Below are positions 1 through 12,363 of a stretch of DNA of 64,000 nt, piece after piece. The stretch lies in NCBI GenBank assembly GCA_020466095.1, contig CM035809.1:22331442-22395441 (forward strand), in the 5' to 3' direction. This stretch comes from Chlorops oryzae (taxonomy: Eukaryota; Arthropoda; Insecta; Diptera; Chloropidae). Position 1 is the first letter of the stretch; each line of letters opens with the position of its first letter. The position numbers were made by a program, and so were the translations under genes. The notes beneath the pieces are model-generated. The model worked only from the letters and a program-made list of their open reading frames with translations. It made no database searches and was not told where the DNA came from.

Positions 1-324
1 AAAGATTTATGGGAGCAAAGGTGATGACCCACTTTCCAGCGAACATTAGTCAGAGCACTTTTTAACCCCAGTTTATTTATTATGCTCTTATTATACATGA
101 AAATTTTGTGGTCTTCCGAATTGGAAGTGGATATAAATGATTCCTTAAATATTTATTGAAGAGAAGAATGATTTTTCAGTACGAAGAGAAAAATTTGGCT
201 TGGCTTTGGTTTATTTTAAATGGTTTAGTTATATGTTTGGTCGTATTTAAATACGGCTTATTCATTCATTCGGTTATTCATTCATGCAATGCTTAATAAA
301 TGCTTATAAAAATTTAGAAAAAAG

Positions 325-333
325 AAAAAAAAA
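325..333 (-). terminator. Pol III T-run terminator of tRNA-Pro
   Basis: Nine consecutive T on the minus strand, six bases after the discriminator base of the tRNA, as expected for RNA polymerase III termination. Confidence 0.85.
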
Positions 334-339
334 TTCATC

Positions 340-411
340 GGGCTCAACCGGGATTTGAACCCGGGACCTCTCGCACCCAAAGCGAGAATCATACCCCTAG
401 ACCATTGAGCC
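340..411 (-). tRNA. tRNA-Pro (anticodon TGG)
   Basis: Read on the minus strand this is a complete 72-nt cloverleaf. The 7-bp acceptor stem pairs GGCTCAA with TTGAGCC and the discriminator base is C. The anticodon stem CTCGC/GCGAG encloses the loop TTTGGGT, giving anticodon TGG (proline). The T arm contains GGTTCAAATCC, an exact Pol III B box, and the D-arm region carries TGGTCTAGGGG, a good A box. There is no intron. A run of nine T on the coding strand just downstream (333 to 325) is a Pol III terminator. All stems pair, so I expect a functional gene. Confidence 0.96.
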
Positions 412-759
412 ACATGATCGGAAGACGATTTTTTCACATAAGAACTTCAAGCTTCTATCTTCCACCAACTAAAGAAGATGAAAAAAAACAACAATAAAAA
501 GATGCGCTCTTCATTTTGGCCAAGTTAAAAAATTGGAATACCAAAAAACTTGATTTTATTTCTTTTGTCTCCTCATTGTTCACGTTTTTTCTTGATAAGT
601 ATACCCAAAATGCTCGAAAACGTTTAAGACTCAAGTATGCCAATCGTAAATGATTAAGGGAATTATCATGAGGGCCAAATAAAACAGGTTCACTGCAGTT
701 ATTGAATTTATTTGGCTCTGATCATTTCAAGTCTGATATAAATTCTGATCAGATAACAA

Positions 760-998
760 TAGGTAGGTAGATAGGTTCAAGTGACTGCCACTTTAGGCCG
801 TTAATCGACCCATTGTGATAACACGATGGGTTTTCTTGTGTTTGTGTGCTTTGTGTGTCATGTCATTTTATGTAGTGTGCCCCTAACATGCGATTTTTGA
901 AAAACCAGTGCTAGGTTGGAACATTACACTCCGTTTCGCCTGTGCCGGGAATCGAACCTCGGACCCTGGGATCAAGAGCAAAGCATGCATCCCCTACA
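760..998 (-). mobile_element. tRNA-derived SINE with LINE-like tail
   Basis: On the minus strand the element begins with a tRNA-related head. An exact B box GGTTCGATTCC lies at 948-958, preceded by CTCTTGATCCCAGGGTC, which resembles the anticodon-to-variable region of tRNA-Lys. A roughly 100-bp unrelated body follows, then a tail starting TATCACAATGGG and ending in a short CTAC-type repeat. Flanking direct repeats CAGATAACAA (750-759) and CAGATAATAA (999-1008) match at 9 of 10 bases and look like a target-site duplication. The tail motif recurs at the 3' end of the LINE remnant near 34.4 kb. The A box is weak, so this copy is probably old. Confidence 0.72.
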
Positions 999-1008
999 CA
1001 GATAATAA

Positions 1009-4000
1009 AAGATTTAGAAAGATTTCATATGCTGACCAAAGTTTAAAGCTTTTGCCGCTGGAATTTTTAAGGCCTTGTCTCTTCTTTTAGGAGTGAGTGT
1101 CAAAAGAAGAAAATATGCCAGAATTTCATTAAAAAGTATGGAAATCTATTCCGGGATTTAGAAAATATTCTGAGTCGAAAATATTGACAAAGAACAAGGA
1201 TAAGTCCCTTGCCCTGTAGAGCAAACGAGTGGACGAGTGTGATTTCCTCGAACCCAGAATTGTTTATGGGGCCTGGACTTCTTCAAAGTGACCCAGGCCT
1301 ACTCAGCAGTTCAAATCAAGATGGATTCTGAAGGAAAGATTTCTGTGGGTGTACCTAAAGTTCTTGTTTATGAGCCCCACTTTCTGCCTTTTGTTTGCAT
1401 TGAATGTCCTGCACGAGTTTATTTATATAAATATATTCTTAAATAATTTTTTTGTTCATATTTCGTGTTGATTAGAGCTTTTCTATTCCAATTAATTTTT
1501 AACCAACTTTTTTCTCTATATCTCTTTTTTAAATTCACAACGAGTCCCACTATCATGCACGTTACACAGACACGTACAGCTTGATGAATGCCTGCACACA
1601 TGCACACATGAAAGTGCCAGTGTCATGTTAATGTACTTAGATCCTTCTTCGCTTTGCCCCTCTTTCTTATTGAAATGCAACTGCATTTCTGAAGGGTCTT
1701 TGCATTTGCATTTATGGCATATACTTATGGGAGTTCTGTAATGCAACTACTGCATTTTTAGTATCATTTTTCTCTCGTGCTGCTCAAGTTCCTTACGACG
1801 TGGTGTGCTCGCATGCGTTATTCATTACACGATTATGCAAAAAAGGAAAACTTTCATAGCGGATTAATATGGAGCTCTGCTCCAGTGAGCTTCTCTAAGT
1901 GACACTGTTTTCACATTTGAAAATGAATCGCTTCTAAGGTGGCTGCGTGGAATCGTTTGTTCCTTAATCATTAAAAGAAAATGGGGTAAAAAATACTTTT
2001 CTAAATAACAGTTCTTTCGTGTGTTCTATTGAACCCTTCTTTCACCCTTTCTGGGTGTTTCTAAAGTAACAGTCGTTACCGATTTTCGGTTTTATCAGAA
2101 AAATTATTGAAATTTCTTTTTCAACTCTTTCGATTGCTACGGATCTATGAACTTTCGTAGGTCCTAAATTAAGCAATCGAGTATGCGGGTATGCTAAGGT
2201 TGAAATTTTATCTTTAAAAACACCCTCACATTATTTAGCCTTTTCTGAAAAACGCACGGAATGCAGAAATTGTGCCATTCATCAAAAAAGGCTACCTCCC
2301 CGGACGGCAGATATTATATCCATGTCCTGATTTTTCCCACAAACCTAGGCGACCAAGCATTCGAAAAGAGTTTAAAAACATTTTTATTTATTCAACTTAA
2401 ATCGACAAGAAATTCCGCAAATAAAGAAATCCGCATTTGCAAAAAACTTCCAACCTATGAAACTTTTCCATTTAGCGTCAAACTTAATTTTTTATTCCTT
2501 CACTTCACTTTTTTTCTATCATGCGACAAACAAATTTTGCTCGCATTTCGTGCGAAACGTTGGCACTTTGGAGCGATAAGAGCTCACGTGATAAAGTTTC
2601 TTCCTCAATTCCGGTGAACCGAAGCGGAAAAACGAATTCAAATGAGCTTTTAAAAGCGACAACGTGAGAACACTCGCAGATGTTCAATTCGGGCATGATA
2701 ATGTGCAATAAATAAAGGAACAAAATAAAAAGGACATCAAAAGTGATTGAATAAAACTTTTGAATGTTTTTTTTTATTATTTATGGTAAGAGTGCGGGTA
2801 GTCAAATTGTTTGAATATCATAAAAAGTAAAAAAATTATTGACTGACATCCCGATTATACTTGAATAAAAGTTTTTCCCAGCAGCTTTTCACCGCGAAAA
2901 TAGGGAGTGTTCTAAGCGAAAAGAAAAGAGGAATGTGAATGTGAATTTTCCAAAAATATTTCTCCGAATTTTTGCTTCCCTTTCTATCTAGTTTTCTTTA
3001 TGGGCTCAACCACTTACTGAAATCGTGGCAGTGCGAGCACAATAGATCTTTAATCCCGTAGAAATCACAGTAGATCTTGGTCCCACTTAATTGCTCTGTC
3101 CTAGTATACCCTCGACCTTCCTTATGGGGGAGAAGACATTTCAAAATATCTCAAGCCTCATTTCGTCATGACTTGAGAAGGCCTAACTGAAGACTTCAAG
3201 TCACAGCCGCCTACATAGGGCAACACATTCACGAAATTTATGAAAAGCGGTCTTTTTGTCTTCAGGAAAAAGTTTGCAGTCACAGCCACCCTATAGGCAG
3301 TTGCCCGAAGGAAGGGCGACAATTCTTCTTAGCTTTTCTCTTGCTAACCTTAACATTACATTACGTTTAATTAAGCCTGAAACGGAGGACAAAAAATCCG
3401 CTGGAAAAAAGTGAATCTGTCGGAAATTACTGAAAATCTTTACGCCAAAAGAAAGAATTTTTATTCTGACAAACATGAAGGCCAATGGGTATTGGAAATT
3501 TACGAAAATATTTTGTTAATACGTGAAAATACATATCAATGAAATGCTACTGAATTAAATACGCCACAAAGTGCTTAATTTGTGTGTGTGCTGTATTCGG
3601 AATTACGAATGAAATCAGACAGAAAAATGTGGCCATGTGTGCTGGAAAGAGATCAACTTGTCTCAATTAAAGAAAAAATATTGATAATTAAATCTCTTAC
3701 ATTGGAAAATATCTAGCATCTTTATCCGGGGGATGAGCGATAAGGCGGAAATGGAAGGAAAATAAAGCGTGAAAGATTTTTTTCTGCGGACAAGAAGAAA
3801 ATTAATTGGAATAAAAATAAATTGGAATCGATTGAATTGAAATGAGATGGGAGAGATGGGATTATATTGAAAAATTTTCTGTTGAAAATACTACATTTTT
3901 TAATAACATCCTGTGGTCAAGGGTTTCAAAGAGAAGATCGATTGATGGTTGGTATGTCATATACATAATACATATTTTTATTGATCATAATAAATACATG

Positions 4001-4755
4001 GTCTCGTTATAAAGTCGCCTGTATACTCGATTCGCACTTAGTCACGTACAATAAAACCCTGGTTTGCTTAGTCCACATATTATTACGTTAAATTTGGGGA
4101 AATTTGTTTTCTTTTGCGCCTAATGCAATTCCAATGACATGTCAGACTGTCGTCAATTAGGCAAAAATGCAAGCATTGGAACGCTTAATCAATTGCGTTT
4201 TGGATGCCGAAAACGTTCTCTCCGACAAAATTGGAATCAACATAGAGCATGCATTGTGGAATTTCATTTCAGACTTAAGGATAAACAATTTGTGATCAAT
4301 TTTGCAGCTTGAGGAACGCAATAGAAATTATTCATAATCAATGAAGAAGATCGTTATAATCGATTCGATGTCGTTTTTTGGAAGAAGACTTATAACATAC
4401 CCATGATATGTACCATCCGTCATCTAAGGCAGTTTTAATGCACATACTCGTACATACATGTACCAAAAGTGCGAATGTTAAGGGACCTTCTGTCTAAAGC
4501 ACATAAATTAGGGATTTCATATTTTTTTTTTGGTAACCTAAGCCAAATAATAATAACGACTTTCTAAGTATGCAGGCATTATTATATTCTTTAATGACAA
4601 AAAATAATAAATTGTTGTTGTATGTATTTTTTTTTTTGTATTTTACAAAATGGCGTTGAAGTGGACTCTCTTTGAAAAAGTACTCCGTGGTGTGAAAGAT
4701 TTTGGCATTCTGGTAATCGGAAAAAAAAAAAACAAAATATGTTATTAATCAGAAT
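1009..4755. other. AT-rich intergenic DNA, no gene seen
   Basis: No reading frame here has a recognisable domain or convincing splice sites. The sequence has scattered homopolymers and short A/T runs typical of fly intergenic or intronic DNA. The phrase GTCACAGCC occurs twice (about 3203 and 3281) but I could not define an element around it. Confidence 0.6.
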
Positions 4756-4756
4756 G

Positions 4757-4924
4757 AATGCGGCTATGGCAGGAACTAGAATAAAAAATTTTTTTTTTTA
4801 AATTGACAAAATGGCGCCATTTTTTATTTCAACATCAAAAACTCCCCTTTTTTTACCATTTTTTTATGAAAAAATATGAAGTTCCTGAAATAAAAATTCG
4901 ATTCTAGTTCGGGCCATAGCCATT
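4757..4924. repeat. Inverted-repeat hairpin (MITE-like)
   Basis: The arm at 4757-4791, containing GGCTATGGCAGGAACTAGAA, is the imperfect reverse complement of 4893-4924, containing TTCTAGTTCGGGCCATAGCC. About 100 bases separate the arms and hold further T/A-rich inverted bits. This is consistent with a small non-autonomous inverted-repeat element. No clear target duplication was identified. Confidence 0.55.
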
Positions 4925-5654
4925 GGATGTAATGAATAATATTAAAAATTCCAGGACAAATCGGTTCGATGGTTTTTTTGTTTTCATTCACACAGGTCAA
5001 GTATTTGAGATGAAACGCGTTCAAAGTTGCTTTGATCAAGCGCGCTGCGTGCTGTCTCTACCAACTAAAACGGCTGTAGCAAAGAAAATATTGTCAATAT
5101 CTTCACGAAACTTTGCCAGCATATTCTTAAAAGTCTATTCTTCCAAAATATATAAAAAAAAAAACAATTTTCAAAAAATTCTAGACCAGAAGGTCCCCTT
5201 AAGTGTTTTTCTAAGAATAAAAACAAAATGAAGCCCAGAAAATAATGCTGTGGTACTTGATGAAGAATGCGAACATGTAGCCAGTTTCTCTAATGGATCT
5301 TCGGACTTCTTCCATTGGAAAGTTCCATCCAATTCAACGGATTCAGGAGTCCATGAAAACATCGCCGAAAGTCGGAAAAATTAATTTGTAGTCCTCCTGG
5401 AGTATGCAAAATTAATAGCAATATTTCATGTAAATCTTTTATATCGAAGCTACAGTTGGGTTTGAACGATTGAGACACAGACGATTGGGGCAGAACACTT
5501 TAATTTTATCATCCTATCAGCTTAAATAAAAATTTTGTTCGAAAAAGCGGAAGCCGAAAGCCATAACGAAATAATTTTACAAATGAGAAACAGGTTTTTT
5601 TTTTTTATTAACGCAACGCATTACTCATGTGTGCTGTGGCCGTTGCTTATACCC

Positions 5655-5702
5655 ACGTATACGTAACATTGTTTTGCATGAAGTAAGGCATTCCTCATAC
5701 GT
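5655..5702. repeat. ACGTATACGT hairpin motif, copy a
   Basis: The left arm ACGTATACGTAAC pairs imperfectly with a right arm ending CTCATACGT. The same arrangement recurs at 8462-8513 and 10343-10388, with a related motif at 29432-29456. Confidence 0.5.
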
Positions 5703-6809
5703 CCTGCGTTGTTCGCATTTGTTTACAAATAAGAAGAAAAAAACTGGTATATAAATACAATCATGATAGGCACAAAAAAATATTACCTATGACTTGGAAT
5801 TAAAAAAGCAAAATATTCAGCTCATTCCATTTTCAATGTTCACTCAAAAAATCGCAAATACTTTCTTGTTTGCCTTGATTAGGACTTCTCAAGCATGAGC
5901 CTTAGAGTGTCAAATGCTTAATAATCCCATCGAAATGGGTCTGGTGGACGCCTTAAAATTCCAAATTATGTGGCAATAAAAATTCCAATTAATTACGCTC
6001 TCACTCTTCACAAAAGAGGAGAATAAAATAAAAAGCGTTTTTGTGTTTATTTTGATTTCTTTAGCATTGTTTATTTCCAGGAATTTAATTGTTTACAGCT
6101 CTTTCACTTAAGTTGTTTTATGTTTTATGAGAAATCGAGAGCTGCAAAGTGCTCTAAAAATAACGAAAAAAGAAAAATCTTGATTTATTTTATTCGCTCT
6201 CTTCATGTGCAAACATTTTCACTTATTTTTTCATTCAAAAAAAAATATTCCCAAATCACTAAGGCTGAATTTTTTTATGCATTAAATTATTCGCCAAGGC
6301 ATTCAAGCTTTAATAAGAGTATCCCCTGAAATGGACTTCAATTACGAAATCCTGTAAATAGACTTTGTGAAACTTTGTGTCCATAATTTTTTGTGGATCT
6401 TTTCAGAAACTTATTAATTAAGAAGTTTCCCGGCTTCGCAAACAAATCTAATTATTTATTATATCTAAATGATAGTGAGGAACATTTATGTGGCAATTTC
6501 CTCTGTAAATGAAGCAATAAATTCGGGAATAATCATCCGAGTGTATTGGGTGCTTTTTGGTGGAAGTAATAGAATTTTTCTTAAAAGGTTAAGAAAAAAA
6601 AAAAAAAAACTCCACCAATGTTTCCCTAAGATAACAGCCACACTTATGGTAAATTATGTTAAGAACATAATATGATTTATGGAAAAGCATTATCAAAGCA
6701 ATTTTCCTTCTATGTATGTATGACGATGTATCACAGCGAGAGACTTTTGCCCCATATAATTATTTTTGCATCATAAATTTATTTCTTTTTTGTGTTCTTC
6801 TTTTTTCAG
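5703..6809. other. AT-rich intergenic DNA
   Basis: Nothing recognisable: long A and T runs and reading frames without domains. It ends in a polypyrimidine tract and acceptor AG at 6808-6809. Confidence 0.55.
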
Positions 6810-7004
6810 GCATCAAGCAAGGACCCGTTGCGAGAATCATTTTAATATTGATGATTGATGTGTGTCAGACGGTATTCTATTGTGGACCAGCAACATCGTA
6901 CTTTCGTTTGATCGAAGACATTTTATTATGAGATTACAGTCTTCAGTGAAACATCAGAGAGCTTCAGTGGGACATAGCTGACTGGACTATTATGGAAGCT
7001 ACAG
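6810..7004 (+). other. Possible 5' exon carrying a start codon
   Basis: The segment is bounded by a strong acceptor (TTCTTTTTTCAG just upstream) and a consensus donor (CTACAG followed by GTAAAT at 7005). It is less AT-rich than its flanks. All frames upstream of the last ATG (6992-6994) contain stops, while that ATG reads M-E-A-T into the donor. This suggests a mostly untranslated exon with the start codon of a long-intron gene whose other exons I cannot see. No homology is recognised, and a chance splice-site pair is possible. Confidence 0.3.
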
Positions 7005-8461
7005 GTAAATATTTTTTTTAATTGATTTGATTTATTTGTTGATATCCTAACTCAAAAGACAGAAATTGTCTTAATTGAAATTGAGCTAGCCAGAAAATTG
7101 ATTATAAAGGTAGGTTTAAAGTTGCTTTGCAAGAATAAATGGCATTCAGGTTTGCTTAAAAATCCTAAATTATTCTTATTCTCCTTTGAGTTTGAAAAGT
7201 TAATAATGAGACCTATGAATTCATGATTCAAATTTTATTTCAAAAAGCTCTTACCATTTTTTCAATGTCAGCTTTCTTCAGACGATATCATTTTTGATAG
7301 TTTTCCAATAAAAAATTCTTCAAAATTAAAACTTTAAGGCAACATTTTTGAAAAAATAAATTCTCTTGCGACAAATTGTCGCCTGTTTTCAATTAACACA
7401 CGCATACGCGCACGACGGACTGAGCAGTATGAACGCCACGAACAGCACAAGAAGCACGAGCATTAACAAAATAACGCTTATACACAAGAACAAAAGCCAC
7501 ATTTAAACGTTATTGGGAAGCAAATACCCATCAACAAGGTTCCTTCACCGCCAAGTGGATGATTTTGCTACAGTTTAATGGCACTCACGGGGATTGTTAT
7601 TTCATAAATTTATTTATCTATTTTGCTTGTTATGTAATTGCTTGTTTAGTTACTTTCACATATGTCTATTTAAAGCATTCATAAATGATCAATGTTATTC
7701 TTATTGTTCATTGGAAAATACTATAAGAACTGAATGGCTCTATATGCCATCATCGTCTCATCTTGCACCTTTTCAGCTAAATAAGTGAATAGCAAGCACT
7801 CAAGTCATCAAAAATCCATTAGCCCCGCTTTTGAAAAGTTTATCTATCTAAAATTTCGTCTCAGCTTGGTTATGTTTGCCAAAAATAAATTTCCTTTACA
7901 GCCGTATTTACTCAGGTTTGAAAGTTTATAGACGAAATCATTTTTTTTTTTGTTGGTTTTATTATATATTTTTGAATAAACTATAGTTTTTTATTTAAAA
8001 AAAAAAAACACCCCAGTGAACAGTGAACAAATGCTTTGAGCTCATAATTCCAAAGTTGTGTGCACACGAGGGTCATAAATTCATAAACTGTTGCTAGAAC
8101 TTTTTTGTCGGCTTTTGTTTTTCAAGCACTTTTTGTGGATGCCTCGCAGCGATATGTTGTAAAAGACAAAAAGAAAATGATTCTTTTCAGGCACTGTTGG
8201 CGTATTGTAAGGGCAGTTTATTTTTGTTTCTGTTATTAAATGTTTTAATCGTTGAAGGATTCTTATTTTTGCGGAAGAAGAGATTATTTCACAAATTATC
8301 GCAAGTTTTTGGTTATTTTAAAGCCTTTTAAACAAATATTCTTCTTCAAATTTGATTAAAGCAAAATCTTTGATGGAATTAACGTGTTTTTGCGCGTCAC
8401 TATTTTCAATAAAAATTCGAATAGTACAATTACTTTTGGTTTATTTTCATTCACGAGCGTT
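7005..8461. other. AT-rich DNA, no gene seen
   Basis: No supported gene. It could be intron if the 6810-7004 exon is real. It has several homopolymer runs and frames with no recognised domain. Confidence 0.5.
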
Positions 8462-8513
8462 GCGTATACGCAACGTCATTCGCACTGAATGCGAAATTAC
8501 GTTACTCATACGT
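8462..8513. repeat. ACGTATACGT hairpin motif, copy b
   Basis: GCGTATACGCAACGTCATT at the left is the imperfect reverse complement of AATTACGTTACTCATACGT at the right, with a short loop. It has the same design as the copies at 5655 and 10343. Confidence 0.55.
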
Positions 8514-10342
8514 GGATCATGCCGCGTGCTGTGTATTTTTTTACTAGTCATTACCAAAGTTTCTGAAGGCGTGCTTTAAGAGTTTTTTATGATTGAAAAT
8601 TTTAAGATCTTAAATATTCTACATTGAAAAGGGAAAATTTTGAGATTCTTCAAAACAATTTCATCACATTTTCGTTAGTCTTTGAATTTATTTCAAAATT
8701 ATTCTTGAGAAATGCAACAGTTTCACTTCACACATTTCAATTTTCTTCATTTTCACACATTTTCTGATGAAAATTTTTCTTATTTTTAGTATTTTTACAC
8801 AGCTTATGTAATTCCATATGTGTTCTCAAACATCTCCGTATATAGTAGTCGGGTTCGAGCTATTATCATAATTTTATTTCTTTTAAATCCGCCGGTGACA
8901 ATCTCATAAAAAATCTCTTCGCATAAATCGCCTCACACTCTTCGACACAAATACGAATTAAAAATAAATTTTATCCGCACAAAATGTGTAGCCACTTCGG
9001 TTGGATTCTAAATACGCACTGAGTATGAACACAGCTGTTCGGAATGTGTTTTTGTTGTTGTTTGCTTTAAGTTTATTGCAGGAGTTCATCCGTTTTCCAG
9101 TCAGCCAATATGTTCTGGCATATAAAGTCTTATACGAAAAGTGTTGCCGTGTCATTTTCATACAATGAACACTTTATTTTGTTTTCGAAGCGGCATAAAT
9201 TTGTCATGCGCAGAAATAATTTCAAAAATAAATTCATCAAAAAGCGCGCCAAATTGAAAAATTTTCCTCAAAATGATCCGCGTCAAACGAATGGAGTCTG
9301 TTATGTTTCCGGCGAAGTGTTTAAAAAATGGAAGACTTTAAAAAAAAAGTATTTCAAATAATCATCTCAATTTTCACTGAAAGTTTTTGTTGAAGAGGCT
9401 TACCTGCCGCTCGAGCAGATGAGTGTTCGAGAATTTCTTAGAAATTAAAAATTGCTTTCAACAAATTAAAATCCATTATGAAGAGCAATTGAGGAAGCCA
9501 ATAAAATGCTCACGAGCGACAGAATCAAAGCAATTAAGTGCTTGGGTCGTTTGAAAGTCTTATGTGTTCGTCATTTCAAAGATTTATTTATGATTTTGAA
9601 CTCTATTTCTATGATTCTTTTTCAATTTATCAAGAGTCCAAAGATTAAAAACGAACTCGTCTTTCGCAATGTGAAACAATAAAGAGTCAAAAAATAAAAT
9701 TTTTCAAATTATTTCATCAGAAATTATAAGCTTTCATCAAACATATTTAAAATTTTAACAAGTGAAAAACTGAATTTAATATTGCTGAATTTAAGGCACT
9801 CTTCTGCAGGCTATTTCGATGGAAGCTGAATTTTATTGAATTAAATACGCAAAAAATTTAACTGAAAGAGAAAAATCACTGCAAAATAAGGCTTATTGTT
9901 TTCATAATTGATGCGATATGCGAAAGTTATGTAGCAGCATTAATTATTTTACCGCATAAAGATAGCATAAAAATATGAGGGCAATTGTATTAAAGCACTT
10001 TGTCAGACACATGTGAAACATACATTGAAGTAAATGAAGAGCCGCATCTGCGTTTATTGGATGAGCCCAGATACAAACAGAAAATTATGCATACGTGCGA
10101 ATACTTAGCAAACAAAACATTGCACCACAATGAGTTTATGCGTTAAATAGAGGCATTATGTTAATAGGCCTTGCTGTGGAATCAGTGCCAGTTAAGACCC
10201 TTTGTAGTCGTTATGTGTTTTATTGATATTTTCATTTTAAGCCTTATGCTGCAAGTGTTTCATCTGGTGATGATAAGAGCGTTTAAATATTTGTTTAAAA
10301 GAATTTCCAGTCACTTCTTATTACATTTATTTCTAAGATATT
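8514..10342. other. AT-rich intergenic DNA
   Basis: No domain, splice structure, RNA gene or element boundary was recognised. Confidence 0.55.
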
Positions 10343-10388
10343 ACGTATACGTAATGTTATGTGAAACCAAATGACGTTACTCATACGT
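10343..10388. repeat. ACGTATACGT hairpin motif, copy c
   Basis: The left arm sits in a perfect 16-bp palindrome (ATTACGTATACGTAAT). The right arm is GACGTTACTCATACGT. Together they form an imperfect hairpin matching copies a and b. Confidence 0.55.
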
Positions 10389-10538
10389 CGGGTAGTATAT
10401 AAATATAAATATATTTTGAAATTATTTTCTATTTTTAAGATGTCTGAACTCTTAAGGAGGTTAAAAGCCTTCCAATTAAGAGCGAACGACAATATTCATT
10501 GAGATTAAATGTCTTTATTTATCCACAGAAATTATAAA

Positions 10539-10744
10539 TGGGCAATTCCACGAGAAACGGTCCCACCGATGACACCCGTGACAGTCATTCCGAGCAAAAA
10601 TTGCATAATTTCAGTGCCTATTAATTTTTAAAGGCTTTCAAAAACTAGAATGTTTGTAAATATCATCCTTTTTCTTCATTAAAATGAGCTAAAACCTAAA
10701 AAAAATAACTGTCACAGGTGGGACAGTGTTCATCGAGTTGCCCA
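10539..10744. mobile_element. MITE with TGGGCAATTCC ends
   Basis: The left end starts TGGGCAATTCC and the right end is its near reverse complement (GAGTTGCCCA). Internal similarity continues for about 45 bp: CGGTCCCACC and CCGTGACAG on the left against CTGTCACAGGTGGGAC on the right. Length is 206 bp with no coding potential. A second element with the same end sequence lies at 18310-18546. Confidence 0.65.
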
Positions 10745-12363
10745 CAGACAGTTCTATGATTTGAAATATCTAAATTACATCAAGCAATTCTCAAAGTCTC
10801 TAAAATCCAAGGGATACCTTCTTAACCTTGAATTTGAGAGCTACAAATGTTCTTTTCCCCTGGGGAGGAATTAAAGAAGTCCTTTTGAATTGCAAGAATT
10901 TTTCTGCAGCAACAACATCCCTTCTATTCTTTTACCAAACCATGGGGCATGTCTTTTTATAAAACCTTTTGAAGCAACTTCTATTTAAATCCCAAAAGAG
11001 TTTTATACAAGAAACTCACTTGACAAAGGTACCTTTATTTGGTAATAAAATGATGTAGAAATAAAAAAATTCTTATTATGAGAACAAGCAATAAAAAAGC
11101 TCAAAGCAAATAAAATCCCAAACTGAATGGCTGCTTCGAGTTTTCAGAATGGTGGAAAGAATGCCAAAATGTTGCAAGTTCCTTTTTTTTTTGTTTTGCT
11201 TTTGTTGCTGTTAACAAAAAGTTGAAACATTAATGTCACAAGTTCACAACATTTCCAGCCAACAATCTGGATTCAAATGTCAATGTTTATGTGCCTTCAA
11301 AAGTAGAGATCCGCTTGCAAGTTAAAAATACTTTAACAGTTCAAGAATTTCGAGAGAAATACGGAAAATGGTGAAGCGTTTTTTTGAAAGTATTTCAGAA
11401 TTATACCGAGTTGAAAGGAAACAAAAAAATAAAAAAAAGTTCAGTCTTTTCAAAGAAGAAAGGAGCTACTTACATTGTCAGAGCTCGAACAGGTTCATGT
11501 AAAAACGGTATTTCAAGAATTCAATAAAAGAAATTCGAAAAATTCTTTCTGAAAATAAAAGAATTTCCCGCCGATTTTCAGTTAAATACAATACAAAGAT
11601 GGAGTGCTTCACGAAAGCACGAAAATCTATTGTGAATGGCTTGAGGGCATACCTGTTAAAAAGCACTTTACAGCAATTTTCAATTCAAAATCGCAAGAAT
11701 CAAATCTTCTACGACCGCCGCCATCAAGACTTCAAGGACATTTGACCTTACCTCGATTAGCTTTAGATATTTATGGAGTTGTGGATTCAATTTGTGGTCT
11801 CACACAGAATTCAATTTTGGCATCTTTCGTGCAATTATCTCCATCATCAAATTCTAATTATTTGTTGAACCATTTCGCCCACTAGCTTCGCAGCCCGAAG
11901 TCAAATGCCTTTTTGATGGATAAATTTGTTATAAAGTTCACTCTTATCCTTTTCTGCTCATAGTTTGAAAATGCTTTGGTCTATTGCGAGGAATTGTTGA
12001 TCCTTTCAGGAATTGATTCAGAGATAGGAAACTGTTTGGTTGACCCCGTTGGGTTAAGCGAATGGGATACTGGGGTGATGTGAATTCTATGAAGCATGTT
12101 ATTTTAGTGGTATTGGGAAGCTAACTACATTGTTTTGTGTTTTGAAGTTCATGAAGGATTGTCAAATATGCAGAAAATATTGAGAGTGGTCAATGAGTGA
12201 TTTATGTGTCCTAATTCAAAGTGTGGGCTCCGTTCTTCCGATTTTCAAGTTATGCGATACGAATTTTATATAAGAAATGACCAGGCATAAAGTTGACATG
12301 AGTTTTTGACTTCCTCTGAGTAAATTGGTTTCGTTTTAATAAGTTTCAGATTCATTTTGAAGT
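10745..12363. other. AT-rich intergenic DNA
   Basis: No recognisable gene or element. A 93-codon frame at 11604-11885 (+) has no known domain and no supporting splice or promoter context, so I do not call it a gene. Confidence 0.5.

Noticed and set aside
908..1090. A second intact tRNA gene at the GGTTCGATTCC box
   Set aside because: Only the anticodon-to-T-arm part resembles a tRNA; the D arm and acceptor stem do not pair, and target duplications indicate a SINE.
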